A stretch of DNA of 64,000 nt, from contig JAFYOX010000069.1 of assembly GCA_017547755.1 (NCBI GenBank), positions 1-64,000 of the forward strand. The letters run 5' to 3'. Position 1 is the stretch's first letter. Each line of letters starts with the position of its first letter. The notes under the pieces are model-generated. The model was not told the origin of the DNA. It saw only the letters and a program-made list of their open reading frames with translations, and ran no database searches. This document shows positions 15,410-24,375 of this stretch, in pieces. The position numbers were made by a program, and so were the translations under genes. Origin of the DNA: Clostridia bacterium. Its GTDB lineage: Bacteria > Bacillota > Clostridia > Oscillospirales > CAG-272.

Positions 15410-16849
15410 ATGAAAAAAACATACATCACCTCCATGCCGGATCATATCGGTGCTTTCCTGAAAGCAAGCAGATGCTTTTCCGCTCTGGGGATCAACATTA
15501 CCCGCGTCAGCTATAACAAGGCCGTGGATTCCCACACGCTGTTCATCGATGCCGAAGGAACGGCCGAGCAGCTGCGGAAAGCGGACGAGGAGCTTGAAAA
15601 GATCGGGTATCTGCGGACCGACGAGCCCGGAAAGACCAGCATCGTCCTGCTGGAATTCTGTCTGAAGGACGTTCCCGGAAGCGTGACCGATGTTCTGACC
15701 CTGATCAGCGAGTTCAATTTCAATATTTCCTATATCAGTTCGCAGGAAAACGGGACGGACTACCAGTATTTCAAAATGGGGCTGTTTGTGGACGACGCGG
15801 ACAAGATTTCATGTTTTCTGGACCGCGCGCAGGAACTGTGTCAGGTCCGGGTGATCGACTACAACCGTTCGGAAAAGGTGTATGACAACAGCATTTTCTA
15901 CAGTACGTATGTGCATGGTCTGGCGCAGCGGATGGAGCTGTCCGCCGAAGACCATCAGAAGCTGCTCATCAACGTCAATCTGGCGATGCAGACGCTGGAC
16001 GAAGAGGGGCTGTCCCCGTACCGGACGTTCGACAGCATCAGCAAGTTTGCCGAGCTGTTAAGCATCTCCCGCGGAGAAAATTTCTCTCCGCGCATCAGCA
16101 CCCACAAAATTTCTGAATCCACCGAGATCCTTCTGATCGAACCTCCGTGCGGAAGCAATACGATGATCATCAAGAGCTGCGGGGAATATCTGTTCATCGA
16201 CAGCGGCTATGCCTGCTACCGTCCGGAGATGCTGGCGATTTTCGAAAAACTCATCCCCGGCTTCCGGAGCATGAAAAAGAAGATCCTCATCACGCACGCC
16301 GACGTCGACCACTGCGGACTTCTGTCGGAATTTGACGAGATCCTTGCGAATGAAAAAACGGCGGAATGCCTGGAAAACGAATACAACGGCCGCAACGGAT
16401 ACCGGGAAGAGAATTTCCTGCACAAGCCGTACATCAGCATCTGCAAGATCCTGACCGGATATCAGCCGGTGGATCCGCAGAAGATCACGAAGATGTGGAA
16501 GAGTCCGGCATCCGCCGGAAAGCCGCTGACCCAGATCGGATTCTTTACATTCGGGGAGCTGAATTTTGAGGTATACGAAGGGAAGGGCGGTCATCTGCCC
16601 GGAGAGATCGTGCTGGTGGATTATGAAAATCACATCGCCGTTACCGGCGATATTTACATCAACATCCGCGGCCTCACGCCGGAACAGGCAAAATACAATC
16701 AGTATGCCCCGATCCTGATGACCTCCGTGGATACCGATCCCAAATTATGCGCCGAGGAACGGACGGCGGTACTGCAGCGTCTGGGTGTCGGCGAATGGCA
16801 GATCTTCGGCGCACACGGCTTCAAAAAGGATTATTCCGTCCGTCTGTGA
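15410..16849 (+). CDS. Tandem ACT domains fused to a metallo-beta-lactamase-fold hydrolase
   Basis: A 479-residue cytosolic protein. Residues 1 to about 70 (MPDHIGAFLKASRCFSALGI) and about 80-150 (LEFCLKDVPGSVTDVLTLIS) are ACT-type amino-acid-binding domains; a linker follows to about 235. The rest is a metallo-beta-lactamase fold with ILITHADVDHCGL, the HxDxDH variant of the usual HxHxDH. It also has GKGGHLPGE, AVTGDIYI and a terminal GAHG, the normal metal-ligand positions. The architecture suggests a hydrolase controlled by an amino acid; substrate and ligand are unknown. It stands alone between its own promoter and terminator. Confidence 0.85.
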   Translation: MKKTYITSMPDHIGAFLKASRCFSALGINITRVSYNKAVDSHTLFIDAEGTAEQLRKADEELEKIGYLRTDEPGKTSIVLLEFCLKDVPGSVTDVLTLISEFNFNISYISSQENGTDYQYFKMGLFVDDADKISCFLDRAQELCQVRVIDYNRSEKVYDNSIFYSTYVHGLAQRMELSAEDHQKLLINVNLAMQTLDEEGLSPYRTFDSISKFAELLSISRGENFSPRISTHKISESTEILLIEPPCGSNTMIIKSCGEYLFIDSGYACYRPEMLAIFEKLIPGFRSMKKKILITHADVDHCGLLSEFDEILANEKTAECLENEYNGRNGYREENFLHKPYISICKILTGYQPVDPQKITKMWKSPASAGKPLTQIGFFTFGELNFEVYEGKGGHLPGEIVLVDYENHIAVTGDIYINIRGLTPEQAKYNQYAPILMTSVDTDPKLCAEERTAVLQRLGVGEWQIFGAHGFKKDYSVRL

Positions 16850-16912
16850 CCGTCTGCTGTCGTATGTGGTGGACAAGCACTGGCATGAGATGAATCCTGA
16901 ATAAAAATGCGT

Positions 16913-16943
16913 ACGCCGCCTGAGACAAAACGGGCGGCGTTTT
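16913..16943 (+). terminator. Intrinsic terminator after the ACT-MBL gene
   Basis: ACGCCGCC and GGCGGCGT form the stem, followed by TTT. It lies about 65 bp after the stop codon and five bases before the next promoter. Confidence 0.85.
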
Positions 16944-16947
16944 ATGA

Positions 16948-16976
16948 TTGACAAATTTTCTAATTTCCTGTATAAT
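16948..16976 (+). promoter_or_regulatory. Promoter of the O-acetylation cluster
   Basis: Consensus TTGACA (16948-16953), 17-bp spacer, TATAAT (16971-16976), about 46 bp before the lipoprotein ATG at 17023. Confidence 0.92.
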
Positions 16977-17022
16977 AAAATCATGGATTTTATCCGACTT
17001 ATCCAAAATTGTGGAGGTTCCT

Positions 17023-17547
17023 ATGAAAAAACTTCTTGCCCTGACTCTTGCTCTTTCCGCGCTTCTGATCTCCTGCGGCGGCGAAGAAGCCGCACAGGTT
17101 CCCGTAACGGTCAATGCGGCCGAAACCGTGAACGCCATTGTCGCAGACTACGGTCTGACCGAAGGCTTTGTATTTACCTCTTCTTCCGCCGAACCCGGCG
17201 AATACCTCGACGCGGATATGATCCTCGGCTATTACGGCGACGCCGTGGATGTGCCGGATTTCACAAAAATTTCGGAATATTGTGTCTATATTGACGAATC
17301 CGACCCGGACGTCTATACGGACGTCGGGATTTTCCGGATGGCGGATCCGGCGTATGCCGAAACATTCCTGCAGTATCTGAAGGTCCGTGTTTCCGACAAG
17401 ATCGCCGAAGCCGATCAGTATCCGACCCGCGATGTTCCCACGCTCGAAGCCGCCGTGTTTGAAATCACCGGTGATTACGTCTATTACGTCGTATCCGCTG
17501 AGGTTGACGCCATCACCGCCGACATCGAAGCGGCGTTCGGAAAGTAA
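17023..17547 (+). CDS. DUF4358-like lipoprotein
   Basis: A 174-residue surface lipoprotein: MKKLLALTLALSALLISC is a type II signal peptide with lipobox LISC. The mature part is acidic (YGLTEGFVFTSSSAEPGEYL; VYIDESDPDVYTDVGIFR) and resembles DUF4358 proteins, which often accompany MBOAT acyltransferase genes in Clostridia. The ATG at 17023 was chosen over an in-frame upstream ATG because it follows GTGGAGGTTCCT and begins the signal peptide. It is first gene of a four-gene cluster, 3 bp before MBOAT. Function unknown, probably an accessory factor at the membrane. Confidence 0.8.
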   Translation: MKKLLALTLALSALLISCGGEEAAQVPVTVNAAETVNAIVADYGLTEGFVFTSSSAEPGEYLDADMILGYYGDAVDVPDFTKISEYCVYIDESDPDVYTDVGIFRMADPAYAETFLQYLKVRVSDKIAEADQYPTRDVPTLEAAVFEITGDYVYYVVSAEVDAITADIEAAFGK

Positions 17548-17550
17548 GTT

Positions 17551-19050
17551 ATGGTATTTTCCTCGCTTCTGTTTCTGTTCGCCTACCTGCCCGTGACGCT
17601 GGCGCTGTATTATCTGATCCCGAATACCCGGTACCGGAACTGGGTTCTGTTCATCGTCAGCCTGCTGTTCTACGGCTGGGGCGAACCGCTGTACATTCTC
17701 GTCATGCTTGCGTCGATCACGGAAGCGTACGTGTTCGGCTTCTTCATCGCCAGGCATCGGGATGCGAACCCCGGACGCGCGCGATTGTATCTGGTTCTCT
17801 CGCTCGGGATGAACCTCGCCGCGCTCCTGTTCTTCAAATATGCCAATTTCTTTATTGAAAATCTGCGTCTGATCCCGTTTCTCACCGACGTGATCGCGCC
17901 GGTCGAGGGATTGAAGCTCCCCATCGGGATCTCGTTCTACACGTTCCAGATCATGTCCTACACCATCGATCTTTACCGCAGACAGACGGATGTACAGAAA
18001 AATTTCGTCGCGTTCGGAACGTATGTCACCCTGTTTCCGCAGCTCATCGCCGGTCCGATCGTCCGCTACCGCGATGTTGACGACCAGCTCATGACGCGCA
18101 CGGAAACGTTTGACCTCTTCGCCTCCGGTGTCCGCCGGTTCACGGTCGGACTTTCCAAAAAAGTCCTGCTCGGCGACGCGGCGGCAGCCTGTTACGAATA
18201 TTTCAAGGCGAGCGATGCCTTCGCCGATTCGACCGCCGGTGCGTGGATGGTCATGATCTTTTACACGCTCCACATTTACTATGACTTCTCCGGCTATTCC
18301 GACATGGCGATCGGGCTTGGCCGCATGATCGGTTTCCGCTTCCTCGAAAATTTCGATTATCCCTACATTGCAGAGAGCATCACGGAATTCTGGCGGCGGT
18401 GGCATATGTCCCTCGGAACGTGGTTCAAGGAATACGTTTATATTCCGCTCGGCGGCAACCGCGCCGGAAAATGGAAGCAGTACCGCAACATTGCTGTAGT
18501 CTGGCTTCTGACCGGCTTCTGGCACGGTGCGAACTGGAATTACATCCTCTGGGGCGTCTACTTCGGGCTGATCCTCATGGCGGAAAAGACTTTCCTGCTC
18601 GGAGTCCTGAAAAAACTTCCCGCATTCGTCCGGCATCTCTACGCTCTTCTTCTGATCGGCTTCGGCTGGATCATCTTCTCCTTCACGGACGCATCTGCCG
18701 GACTGTCCTGTTTTGCCTCTTTGTTCGGCATCGGAACGGGTACGTTCTGCACGCCCACGGTCGGATATCAGATCGTCCGCGCACTTCCCCTGCTCATCAT
18801 CGGTGCCGTCGGTGCAACGCCGCTGCCGAAAAAGCTGTGGGATAAGTTCTGCACCGTTGACTGGACAGGGATCGGTGCGATCCGCGGAAACGGGATCGAG
18901 GAACCGATCCGGATGGAGAAATCCGCGCTGTCCGTCCGCGGGAAGATTTTCGCCGTTCTGACAACGGCCGGAACGCTCGGGCTTCTCACGGTCTGTACGG
19001 CGTATCTTGTGGATTCGACGTTCAGCCCGTTCCTGTACTTTATTTTCTGA
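17551..19050 (+). CDS. MBOAT-family membrane O-acyltransferase (AlgI/DltB-like)
   Basis: A 499-residue polytopic membrane protein, expected to move an acyl (typically acetyl) group across the membrane for O-acetylation of a surface polysaccharide. Seen: the N-terminal MVFSSLLFLFAYLPVTLALY, PIGISFYTFQIMSYTIDLYR, ITEFWRRWHMSLGTWFKEYV and the catalytic-His region LTGFWHGANWNYILWG, all AlgI-family hallmarks. The partners expected for such an enzyme, AlgJ/DHHW-type proteins, are the next two genes. The polymer cannot be named from the sequence. Confidence 0.95.
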   Translation: MVFSSLLFLFAYLPVTLALYYLIPNTRYRNWVLFIVSLLFYGWGEPLYILVMLASITEAYVFGFFIARHRDANPGRARLYLVLSLGMNLAALLFFKYANFFIENLRLIPFLTDVIAPVEGLKLPIGISFYTFQIMSYTIDLYRRQTDVQKNFVAFGTYVTLFPQLIAGPIVRYRDVDDQLMTRTETFDLFASGVRRFTVGLSKKVLLGDAAAACYEYFKASDAFADSTAGAWMVMIFYTLHIYYDFSGYSDMAIGLGRMIGFRFLENFDYPYIAESITEFWRRWHMSLGTWFKEYVYIPLGGNRAGKWKQYRNIAVVWLLTGFWHGANWNYILWGVYFGLILMAEKTFLLGVLKKLPAFVRHLYALLLIGFGWIIFSFTDASAGLSCFASLFGIGTGTFCTPTVGYQIVRALPLLIIGAVGATPLPKKLWDKFCTVDWTGIGAIRGNGIEEPIRMEKSALSVRGKIFAVLTTAGTLGLLTVCTAYLVDSTFSPFLYFIF

Positions 19051-19063
19051 GGAGGTCCGGAAA

Positions 19064-20284
19064 ATGAAAAACATCATCAATATCTTGACCTCTGCGCTGT
19101 TTGCGGCGTTTCTGCTGATTTTTACTGCCGCATTCGTCCTTACTCCGGATGCGGATTTCTCGGAAGAGGAAAACCGCAGTCTGACGACTTTCCCGAAATT
19201 CACGTGGGAGCGCCTGCTTGACGGGTCGTTTTCCTCGGACATCAACGAATATTTCGCCGATCAGTTTCCTGCGCGGGATATGCTCGTCGGGATCAAGGGC
19301 GTAACGGAAACGCTCCTTCTGAAAGGCGAAAACAACGGCGTTCTGCTCGGAGAGGGCGGTCAGCTTGCCGTACGGCTGTTTGACGCCTACAAAAGCCGTC
19401 TCGAACGCACGCCAGACATGGACTACTATTATACGGAAAACATCGCCGTTTCCGTGGATGCGCTGAATGCGTTTGCGCAGTCCTCCGACGTTCCCGTGAC
19501 GACGATGTTTCCGCCGCGTACGGTCGATATTACGTCGTCCGTGTCTGATTATCCGACGGAGATCAGCGACGCGCTCGATGTACAGCTTGCGGAAACGATC
19601 GTTCCCGAAGCGGGGTACATCGCCGATCTGCGGAAACGTATGGAAGACCTGTACTCCCACGGCGAATACGTCTATTTCCGCACCGACCATCACTGGACGA
19701 CGTACGGTGCGTATCATGCGTACATTCTGCTGATGCACGAATGGGGAATGGAAGACGGGATCCTTCCGCCGGAAGCCTTCACCGTGGAAAAAATCGAAAA
19801 TTTCTACGGAACCACATGGTCGCGCGCGGGCTATAAATTTGTCGGACCGGATACCCTTGAGATCTGGAGCCCCGGCAATGAGGACGACTTCACGACCACC
19901 TGTTATACCGAAAAACAGGTCAAGGGGGAGGACGGCAAGCCGACTGTCGTCAGGGAAGTGTCAAAATCCTTCTCCGGCTGGCTCAACCGCGAGTATCTCA
20001 CCAGAAAAGACAAATATGCCGCCTTTCTCGACGGCACGCACAACGAACAGACCGTCTTCCATAATACGGAAACCGGACGTCCTCGATTGCTGATTGCGAA
20101 GGACTCCTTCGCCAATACGATGGTTCCGTTCCTCGCACAGCATTTCGACCTCGTGATCGTCAACCTCGCCGGGCGCATGACCGACCTGACGGAATACGTC
20201 GAGGAATACGGCTGTGACCGCGTGCTGATCGTCTGGAACCGGGCAAATCTTATTGAAAACAATATTTTGGCGGCCATCAAATAA
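19064..20284 (+). CDS. DHHW-family (AlgJ/AlgX-like) O-acetylation partner protein
   Basis: A 406-residue protein with an N-terminal membrane anchor (IINILTSALFAAFLLIFTAAF) and an extracytoplasmic SGNH-like domain. The family motif FRTDHHWTTYGAYHAY is present, as are the acid-rich DADFSEEENRSLTTFPKF region and LLIAKDSFANTMVPFLAQHF. Such proteins are thought to receive the acyl group from the MBOAT protein and transfer it to polysaccharide. The ATG at 19064 follows GAGGAGGTCCGGAAA and gives the proper anchor. It starts 13 bp after the MBOAT stop. Confidence 0.9.
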   Translation: MKNIINILTSALFAAFLLIFTAAFVLTPDADFSEEENRSLTTFPKFTWERLLDGSFSSDINEYFADQFPARDMLVGIKGVTETLLLKGENNGVLLGEGGQLAVRLFDAYKSRLERTPDMDYYYTENIAVSVDALNAFAQSSDVPVTTMFPPRTVDITSSVSDYPTEISDALDVQLAETIVPEAGYIADLRKRMEDLYSHGEYVYFRTDHHWTTYGAYHAYILLMHEWGMEDGILPPEAFTVEKIENFYGTTWSRAGYKFVGPDTLEIWSPGNEDDFTTTCYTEKQVKGEDGKPTVVREVSKSFSGWLNREYLTRKDKYAAFLDGTHNEQTVFHNTETGRPRLLIAKDSFANTMVPFLAQHFDLVIVNLAGRMTDLTEYVEEYGCDRVLIVWNRANLIENNILAAIK

Positions 20285-20305
20285 CAGAAAGGATGGATAT
20301 TTTCC

Positions 20306-21769
20306 ATGAAATCCACCCATCGATTCTCCGCGCTCGCTCTGGCGCTGCTCTGTCTTCTTCCGTCCATGCTTTCCTGCGGAAAAAAAGGACTGTCCGTTGA
20401 CAAGGAACAGGCGCTGACAAATCTTCAGGCGTCGGCGGCGCAGGCGGAAGCAAAAAAAGACGCGCTCAAAAAGGAACAGATCGCCGCGAACAAGGCAATC
20501 GCCGAACAGACGGCGGCAAAGCCGGCGGAATCCAAGCCTGCCGTTGAGGAAGTACCGCTGGAAAATCCCGATGAATACGCCGCTCCCGCAAAAACGCCGG
20601 AAGTTTACGACCCGGCGGCGGAAAACCGTGCGCTGAAGGTCTTCGGCGCGGCGGTCTCCGACGGCGAGTATATCGCCGTTTACGGCGAATGCGCGGCAGG
20701 TGCGCTTGTTTCCGTGAAGAACGATCAGGGAACGTTCACCGTTCAGTCGTTCGGCGGCAATTTTGCCGCGCGCGTGAAAAATCCCGCGAAAACCGCATCT
20801 CTCGAAATTACGCAGTCTGCGAACGGAACGCAGATCGGCGATGCCGTGGTATGGCAGGGAAGCGTTCAGCAGCCGGATTACGGCGGGGACTGGGGCGTAT
20901 GGCTCGGCGGAGACAATCAGGGATTTTTCCACAAGATGATTCCCGACTTTACCCATACGAATCTCCTCGATACGGCGACGCTTGACAGCATCCGCACCCG
21001 GTATGCCAGCCGTACGGAAGCACTGAAATCGGTCGGCGACGGCTGTGAAATGATCGTTCTGCTGATCCCGTCGGCGATGACGGTGTATCCGGAGCTGGTT
21101 CCCGCGGAAGTTGCGCTTCCCGGGGAAGGAGAAAGCCGGTTTGACCAGCTTGCGAAGGTTCTGACCGAAGCGGGTGTGACGGTCATCGATGTCCGTGAGA
21201 CGTTTGCGGCACACAAAAACGATGCGCTTCCGCTGTACTACCGCTACGACAGCCACTGGGCGGACTACGGTTCCTATCTGGCATATGTTGAACTGTTCGA
21301 CTATATTTCCGACCGGTATCCGGATGCGGCTCCGCGGAAGTTCAATGAATTCACGTGGGAATGGGGATACTATACGGGAGGGGATATTCCGTATTATTTC
21401 GACATCGACCACGGCGGCGCGATTTACGAATACACGTACCTCCGGAAGATGAATTTTGATCCGATCGCGTCGGTGAAGGGGCTCATCCGCTACACGGACG
21501 GAAGTTCTCTTGCCTATCGTTCGTACAGTGACGAGATTGTCTCCGGAAAGACGTACAACAGCGGCCGCGACAAGCTGCCCGACCTTTACGTTTACCGCAA
21601 TTCCTACGGTGCCGGCATCTACGATCTCATTCTCGAACGCAGCGACAAGATCACGTTCAATCCGACCTTCTCGTACACGTACAACATTGCACAGATCAAG
21701 AAGACCGTGCCGGATTATGTGGTATACATCATGTCCGAGTGGGATTTCGGCAATATTATCGACAATTGA
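20306..21769 (+). CDS. Second DHHW-like extracytoplasmic protein with N-terminal coiled coil
   Basis: A 487-residue exported protein. The signal peptide ends in LLPSMLSCGKK, a near-lipobox (LSC). Residues about 30-75 are a charged, Ala/Lys/Glu-rich coiled coil (QASAAQAEAKKDALKKEQIA) and then a Pro-rich linker. The C-terminal half is SGNH-like with YRYDSHWADYGSYLAY in the DHHW position and YRNSYGAGIYDLILE. A beta-rich domain (EYIAVYGECAAGALVSVKN) lies between. It probably works with the preceding pair in O-acetylation; the coiled coil may tether it through the wall. Confidence 0.85.
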   Translation: MKSTHRFSALALALLCLLPSMLSCGKKGLSVDKEQALTNLQASAAQAEAKKDALKKEQIAANKAIAEQTAAKPAESKPAVEEVPLENPDEYAAPAKTPEVYDPAAENRALKVFGAAVSDGEYIAVYGECAAGALVSVKNDQGTFTVQSFGGNFAARVKNPAKTASLEITQSANGTQIGDAVVWQGSVQQPDYGGDWGVWLGGDNQGFFHKMIPDFTHTNLLDTATLDSIRTRYASRTEALKSVGDGCEMIVLLIPSAMTVYPELVPAEVALPGEGESRFDQLAKVLTEAGVTVIDVRETFAAHKNDALPLYYRYDSHWADYGSYLAYVELFDYISDRYPDAAPRKFNEFTWEWGYYTGGDIPYYFDIDHGGAIYEYTYLRKMNFDPIASVKGLIRYTDGSSLAYRSYSDEIVSGKTYNSGRDKLPDLYVYRNSYGAGIYDLILERSDKITFNPTFSYTYNIAQIKKTVPDYVVYIMSEWDFGNIIDN

Positions 21770-21792
21770 CCTTTTGGGTTACACCTGAAAAG

Positions 21793-21820
21793 AAAAAAGC
21801 ACCCGAACGGTGCTTTTTTT
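21793..21820. terminator. Bidirectional terminator between the O-acetylation cluster and GH16
   Basis: AAAAAAGCACC, loop CGAAC, GGTGCTTTTTTT: a symmetric A/T-flanked hairpin between convergent genes. Confidence 0.93.
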
Positions 21821-21833
21821 CGTAGCCTGAAAC

Positions 21834-22541
21834 TCAGGCTTCTTCGTATACTCTGACCCAGTCCACGCGGACGCAGTCGGGCAGTTCTTCCGGAACGATG
21901 GGCTGTGCCCAGGAACCGAATTCGGTGGTGAGCTTCAGATAACCCGGCTGGCTGCAGATGCCCGGTTCGGACGTGCGCCAGGTTTCTTTGCCGTCGATGT
22001 AGAAAATGTACTCGTCCGTCGTCCAGCGGAGAGCATAGGTATGCCAGTCACCGTCGTAAAGACCGCAGTCCGGGATGACCTTCGAGAGGCCCTTGTGATG
22101 GTCGCCGTAGCCGTCCCAGTGGATCGCATGGTTCACGCCGTTTCTTGCACGTTCGCCGGATTCCACGATGTCGATCTCCGCGCCGGAGACCGCCGAGCCG
22201 TCCACTTTGCCGACGTTTCCGCACATCATCCAGAACGCACCCCAGAAACCGGTCGTGGCGTGCCACTTCATCCGGCATTCGAAATAGCCGTATGCCTGCG
22301 TGAATTTTCCGGTGGTGCGGATGCCGCTCGAAACCGGCTTGCCGTCGTCGTCGATCTTCGCCCAGAGAATCAGATTGCCGTCCTTTACTTCCGTCAGGGC
22401 GTCGCGCCAGTATGCGCGCAGATCCTGACGGGGCTGTTCCGGACACAGTTCCCATTTGGTCGTGTCGAGGGTATCCCCTTCGAAATTGTCCTCGAATGTG
22501 AGCTTGTAGACGGTTCCGTCCACTGTGATTCTGTCTGCCAT
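21834..22541 (-). CDS. Glycoside hydrolase family 16 protein (beta-glucanase-like), no signal peptide
   Basis: A 235-residue jelly-roll hydrolase expected to cut beta-1,3 or beta-1,3-1,4 glucans or related beta-linked glycans. Seen: the catalytic motif GAEIDIVESG (nucleophile and acid/base Glu with the intervening Asp), KLTFEDNFEGDTLDTTKWE at the N-terminus, YFECRMKWHATTGFWGAFWMM and HTYALRWTTDEYIFYIDGKE. The start at 22541 (MADRITVDG) follows CGGAGGAACAGGCA. No export signal is visible, unusual for GH16, so it may act on imported oligosaccharides. Confidence 0.9.
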   Translation of the reverse strand: MADRITVDGTVYKLTFEDNFEGDTLDTTKWELCPEQPRQDLRAYWRDALTEVKDGNLILWAKIDDDGKPVSSGIRTTGKFTQAYGYFECRMKWHATTGFWGAFWMMCGNVGKVDGSAVSGAEIDIVESGERARNGVNHAIHWDGYGDHHKGLSKVIPDCGLYDGDWHTYALRWTTDEYIFYIDGKETWRTSEPGICSQPGYLKLTTEFGSWAQPIVPEELPDCVRVDWVRVYEEA

Positions 22542-22572
22542 TGCCTGTTCCTCCGTGTCGTTTTTTTCTTTT

Positions 22573-22601
22573 ATTATACTGTATCCCGTCCGGCAATGCA
22601 A
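22573..22601 (-). promoter_or_regulatory. Promoter for the GH16 gene
   Basis: Minus strand TTGCAT (22601-22596), 17-bp spacer, TATAAT (22578-22573). Confidence 0.8.
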
Positions 22602-22630
22602 GATTTATGGCGGATTTCTCCAAAAAAACA

Positions 22631-22659
22631 TTGACATTGCCCGTCGGTTTTGCTAAAAT
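22631..22659 (+). promoter_or_regulatory. Promoter for the DUF4091 gene
   Basis: TTGACA (22631-22636), 17-bp spacer, TAAAAT (22654-22659). It is divergent from the GH16 promoter 30 bp away. Confidence 0.85.
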
Positions 22660-22704
22660 GACCACAAGGACAACTGTCAGAAAAATACCACACAGGAGGT
22701 TATT

Positions 22705-24249
22705 ATGAAATACAATGTTGTTTCCTCTGCGGAATTCACGTATCCGGATATCTGGGATTATCCGTCGGCTTCACAGGTGATCGATACCTTTGCCGCACGC
22801 GGCAGCTATGCATCCTTCCAGATCCTGCTCGGCGACCGTACGGATGCCGCTGTATCCGTTTCCTTCGGCAAGCTCCCCGACGGAGCTGTTCCCGAAGTTT
22901 ACACGCTGACTCCCGTACAGGTCGAACGCAACCACGGCATCGAACCCGAACAGAGACAGCCGCATTATCCCGAACGGATCGCGCCGTACTGGCTGTACGA
23001 CTGCCTGCGCACCTTCGACGGAACGCTCGACCTGACCGACGGCATCGGCGGTCTGTACGTTTCCATCAGGATCGACCGTGACGCCGAACCCGGGGATTAC
23101 GAAACCGTCATGACCGTCGACGGCACGGATATCCCGCTGAATCTGAAGATCTACCGCGCCGTTCTGCCGGCAGAAACCCTGACGATGATCCACGGCTACG
23201 CGGCAGGCACCTGCGCGAAGTACCACGGCGTCGAATACGGTTCCGACGAATATTTTGCGATCGAAGAAAAATATCTCGCCATGCTCCGCCGTCTGCACCA
23301 GAATATGATGTACGTCTACGGCGGCATCAAGAAGACCCTTGTCGGCGACAACAAGTGGGAATTCGACTTCACCGAATTCATCGCGCAGGTCAAGCGCTTT
23401 GACAAGGCGGGCATGAAGTACTTCAACGCACCGTCCGTCGGCTGGCGCAAGAGCTGGAGCGAATCCACGATTTTTGTCAACGGCAATATTCCGTCGATGT
23501 CCTACGAAGGCTACTGCTATCTGACGCAGTACCTCCCGGCGCTCCGCGACGTGCTGAAGGAACACGGTTGGCTCGACCGCTTCGTCATGGGCGTTGCCGA
23601 TGAGCCGAACAATGCAAACTGCACCGAATTCCGTGCGCTCTGCGGTCTCATCCGCAAGATCGTGCCGGAGATCCGCCTGATCGACGCGATGTCCTACGGC
23701 AATCTCCACGGTGCGCTCGACATCTGGGTACCGCTGAACGCCGAATACGACAGACACCAGAAGGAACTCGAATCCCTCCGTGCGGCAGGGGACGAGATCT
23801 GGCATTACGTCTGCTGCGGTCCGCGTGAACCCGGCTACATCAACCGTTTCATGGACTATCCGCTCCTGTCCACGCGCTATCTGCACTGGGGCAACTACAA
23901 GTACAACCTCACCGGTTATCTCCACTGGGCGGCAAACCACTATCAGCCCGGTCAGGACCCGTTCGTGCAGAACTGTCCCGAACACCACAACACCGACGCG
24001 GTCTGCTACCTCCCGGCAGGCGACACGCACCTCATGTACCCCGGCAAGGGCGAACCGTGGCTGTCGATCCGTCTGGAAACCCAGAGAGAAAGCGCGGAAG
24101 AATACGAACTCCTCTGCGAACTCGCAAAGACCGACCGTGCAAAGGCCGACGAACTCTGCGGAAACGTCTTCCGTTCGTTCAGGGAAGTCGAATACGACGT
24201 AGCAAAGTTCATCGACAACAAGAAGGCCCTTCTCGAAGCACTTTCTTGA
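22705..24249 (+). CDS. DUF4091 / GH123-like glycosidase-type protein
   Basis: A 514-residue cytosolic protein with an N-terminal beta domain (to about 160) and a TIM-barrel-like domain. It resembles DUF4091 proteins, related to the GH123 N-acetyl-beta-galactosaminidases. Seen: an acidic FVMGVADEPNNANCTEF segment where the barrel's catalytic acids are expected, WHYVCCGPREPGYINRFMDY, YLHWGNYKYNLTGYLHWAANHY and GEPWLSIRLETQRESAEEYE. The ATG follows ACAGGAGGTTATT. It lacks a signal peptide, like neighbouring GH16 and GH29 proteins. Substrate is not known. Confidence 0.75.
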   Translation: MKYNVVSSAEFTYPDIWDYPSASQVIDTFAARGSYASFQILLGDRTDAAVSVSFGKLPDGAVPEVYTLTPVQVERNHGIEPEQRQPHYPERIAPYWLYDCLRTFDGTLDLTDGIGGLYVSIRIDRDAEPGDYETVMTVDGTDIPLNLKIYRAVLPAETLTMIHGYAAGTCAKYHGVEYGSDEYFAIEEKYLAMLRRLHQNMMYVYGGIKKTLVGDNKWEFDFTEFIAQVKRFDKAGMKYFNAPSVGWRKSWSESTIFVNGNIPSMSYEGYCYLTQYLPALRDVLKEHGWLDRFVMGVADEPNNANCTEFRALCGLIRKIVPEIRLIDAMSYGNLHGALDIWVPLNAEYDRHQKELESLRAAGDEIWHYVCCGPREPGYINRFMDYPLLSTRYLHWGNYKYNLTGYLHWAANHYQPGQDPFVQNCPEHHNTDAVCYLPAGDTHLMYPGKGEPWLSIRLETQRESAEEYELLCELAKTDRAKADELCGNVFRSFREVEYDVAKFIDNKKALLEALS

Positions 24250-24303
24250 ATTTCAGACATAACAATATTTTTTCCCGGTATAAAGTTTTTTGAAAGGAGT
24301 CCG

Positions 24304-24356
24304 GCTCCGACCATCGGAGCTGGTCGGGGAAACTTTTTCGGAAAAAAGTTTTCCCC
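24304..24356. repeat. Intergenic palindromic module: triloop hairpin plus GGGGAAAC...GTTTTCCCC hairpin
   Basis: Two adjacent palindromes: GCTCCGA-CCA-TCGGAGC (24304-24320) and GGGGAAACTTTTT...AAAAAAGTTTTCCCC (24326-24356). The second belongs to a family also seen at 29307, 29662, 44837 and 54025. GGTCGGGGAA between the two recurs at 38621. Confidence 0.8.
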
Positions 24357-24375
24357 GGAAAATAGTAGTTTCCAT

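Noticed and set aside
16999..19245. 748-codon minus-strand open frame across DUF4358 and MBOAT
   Set aside because: Very charged, domain-free sequence opposite clear membrane-protein coding; a codon-bias shadow.
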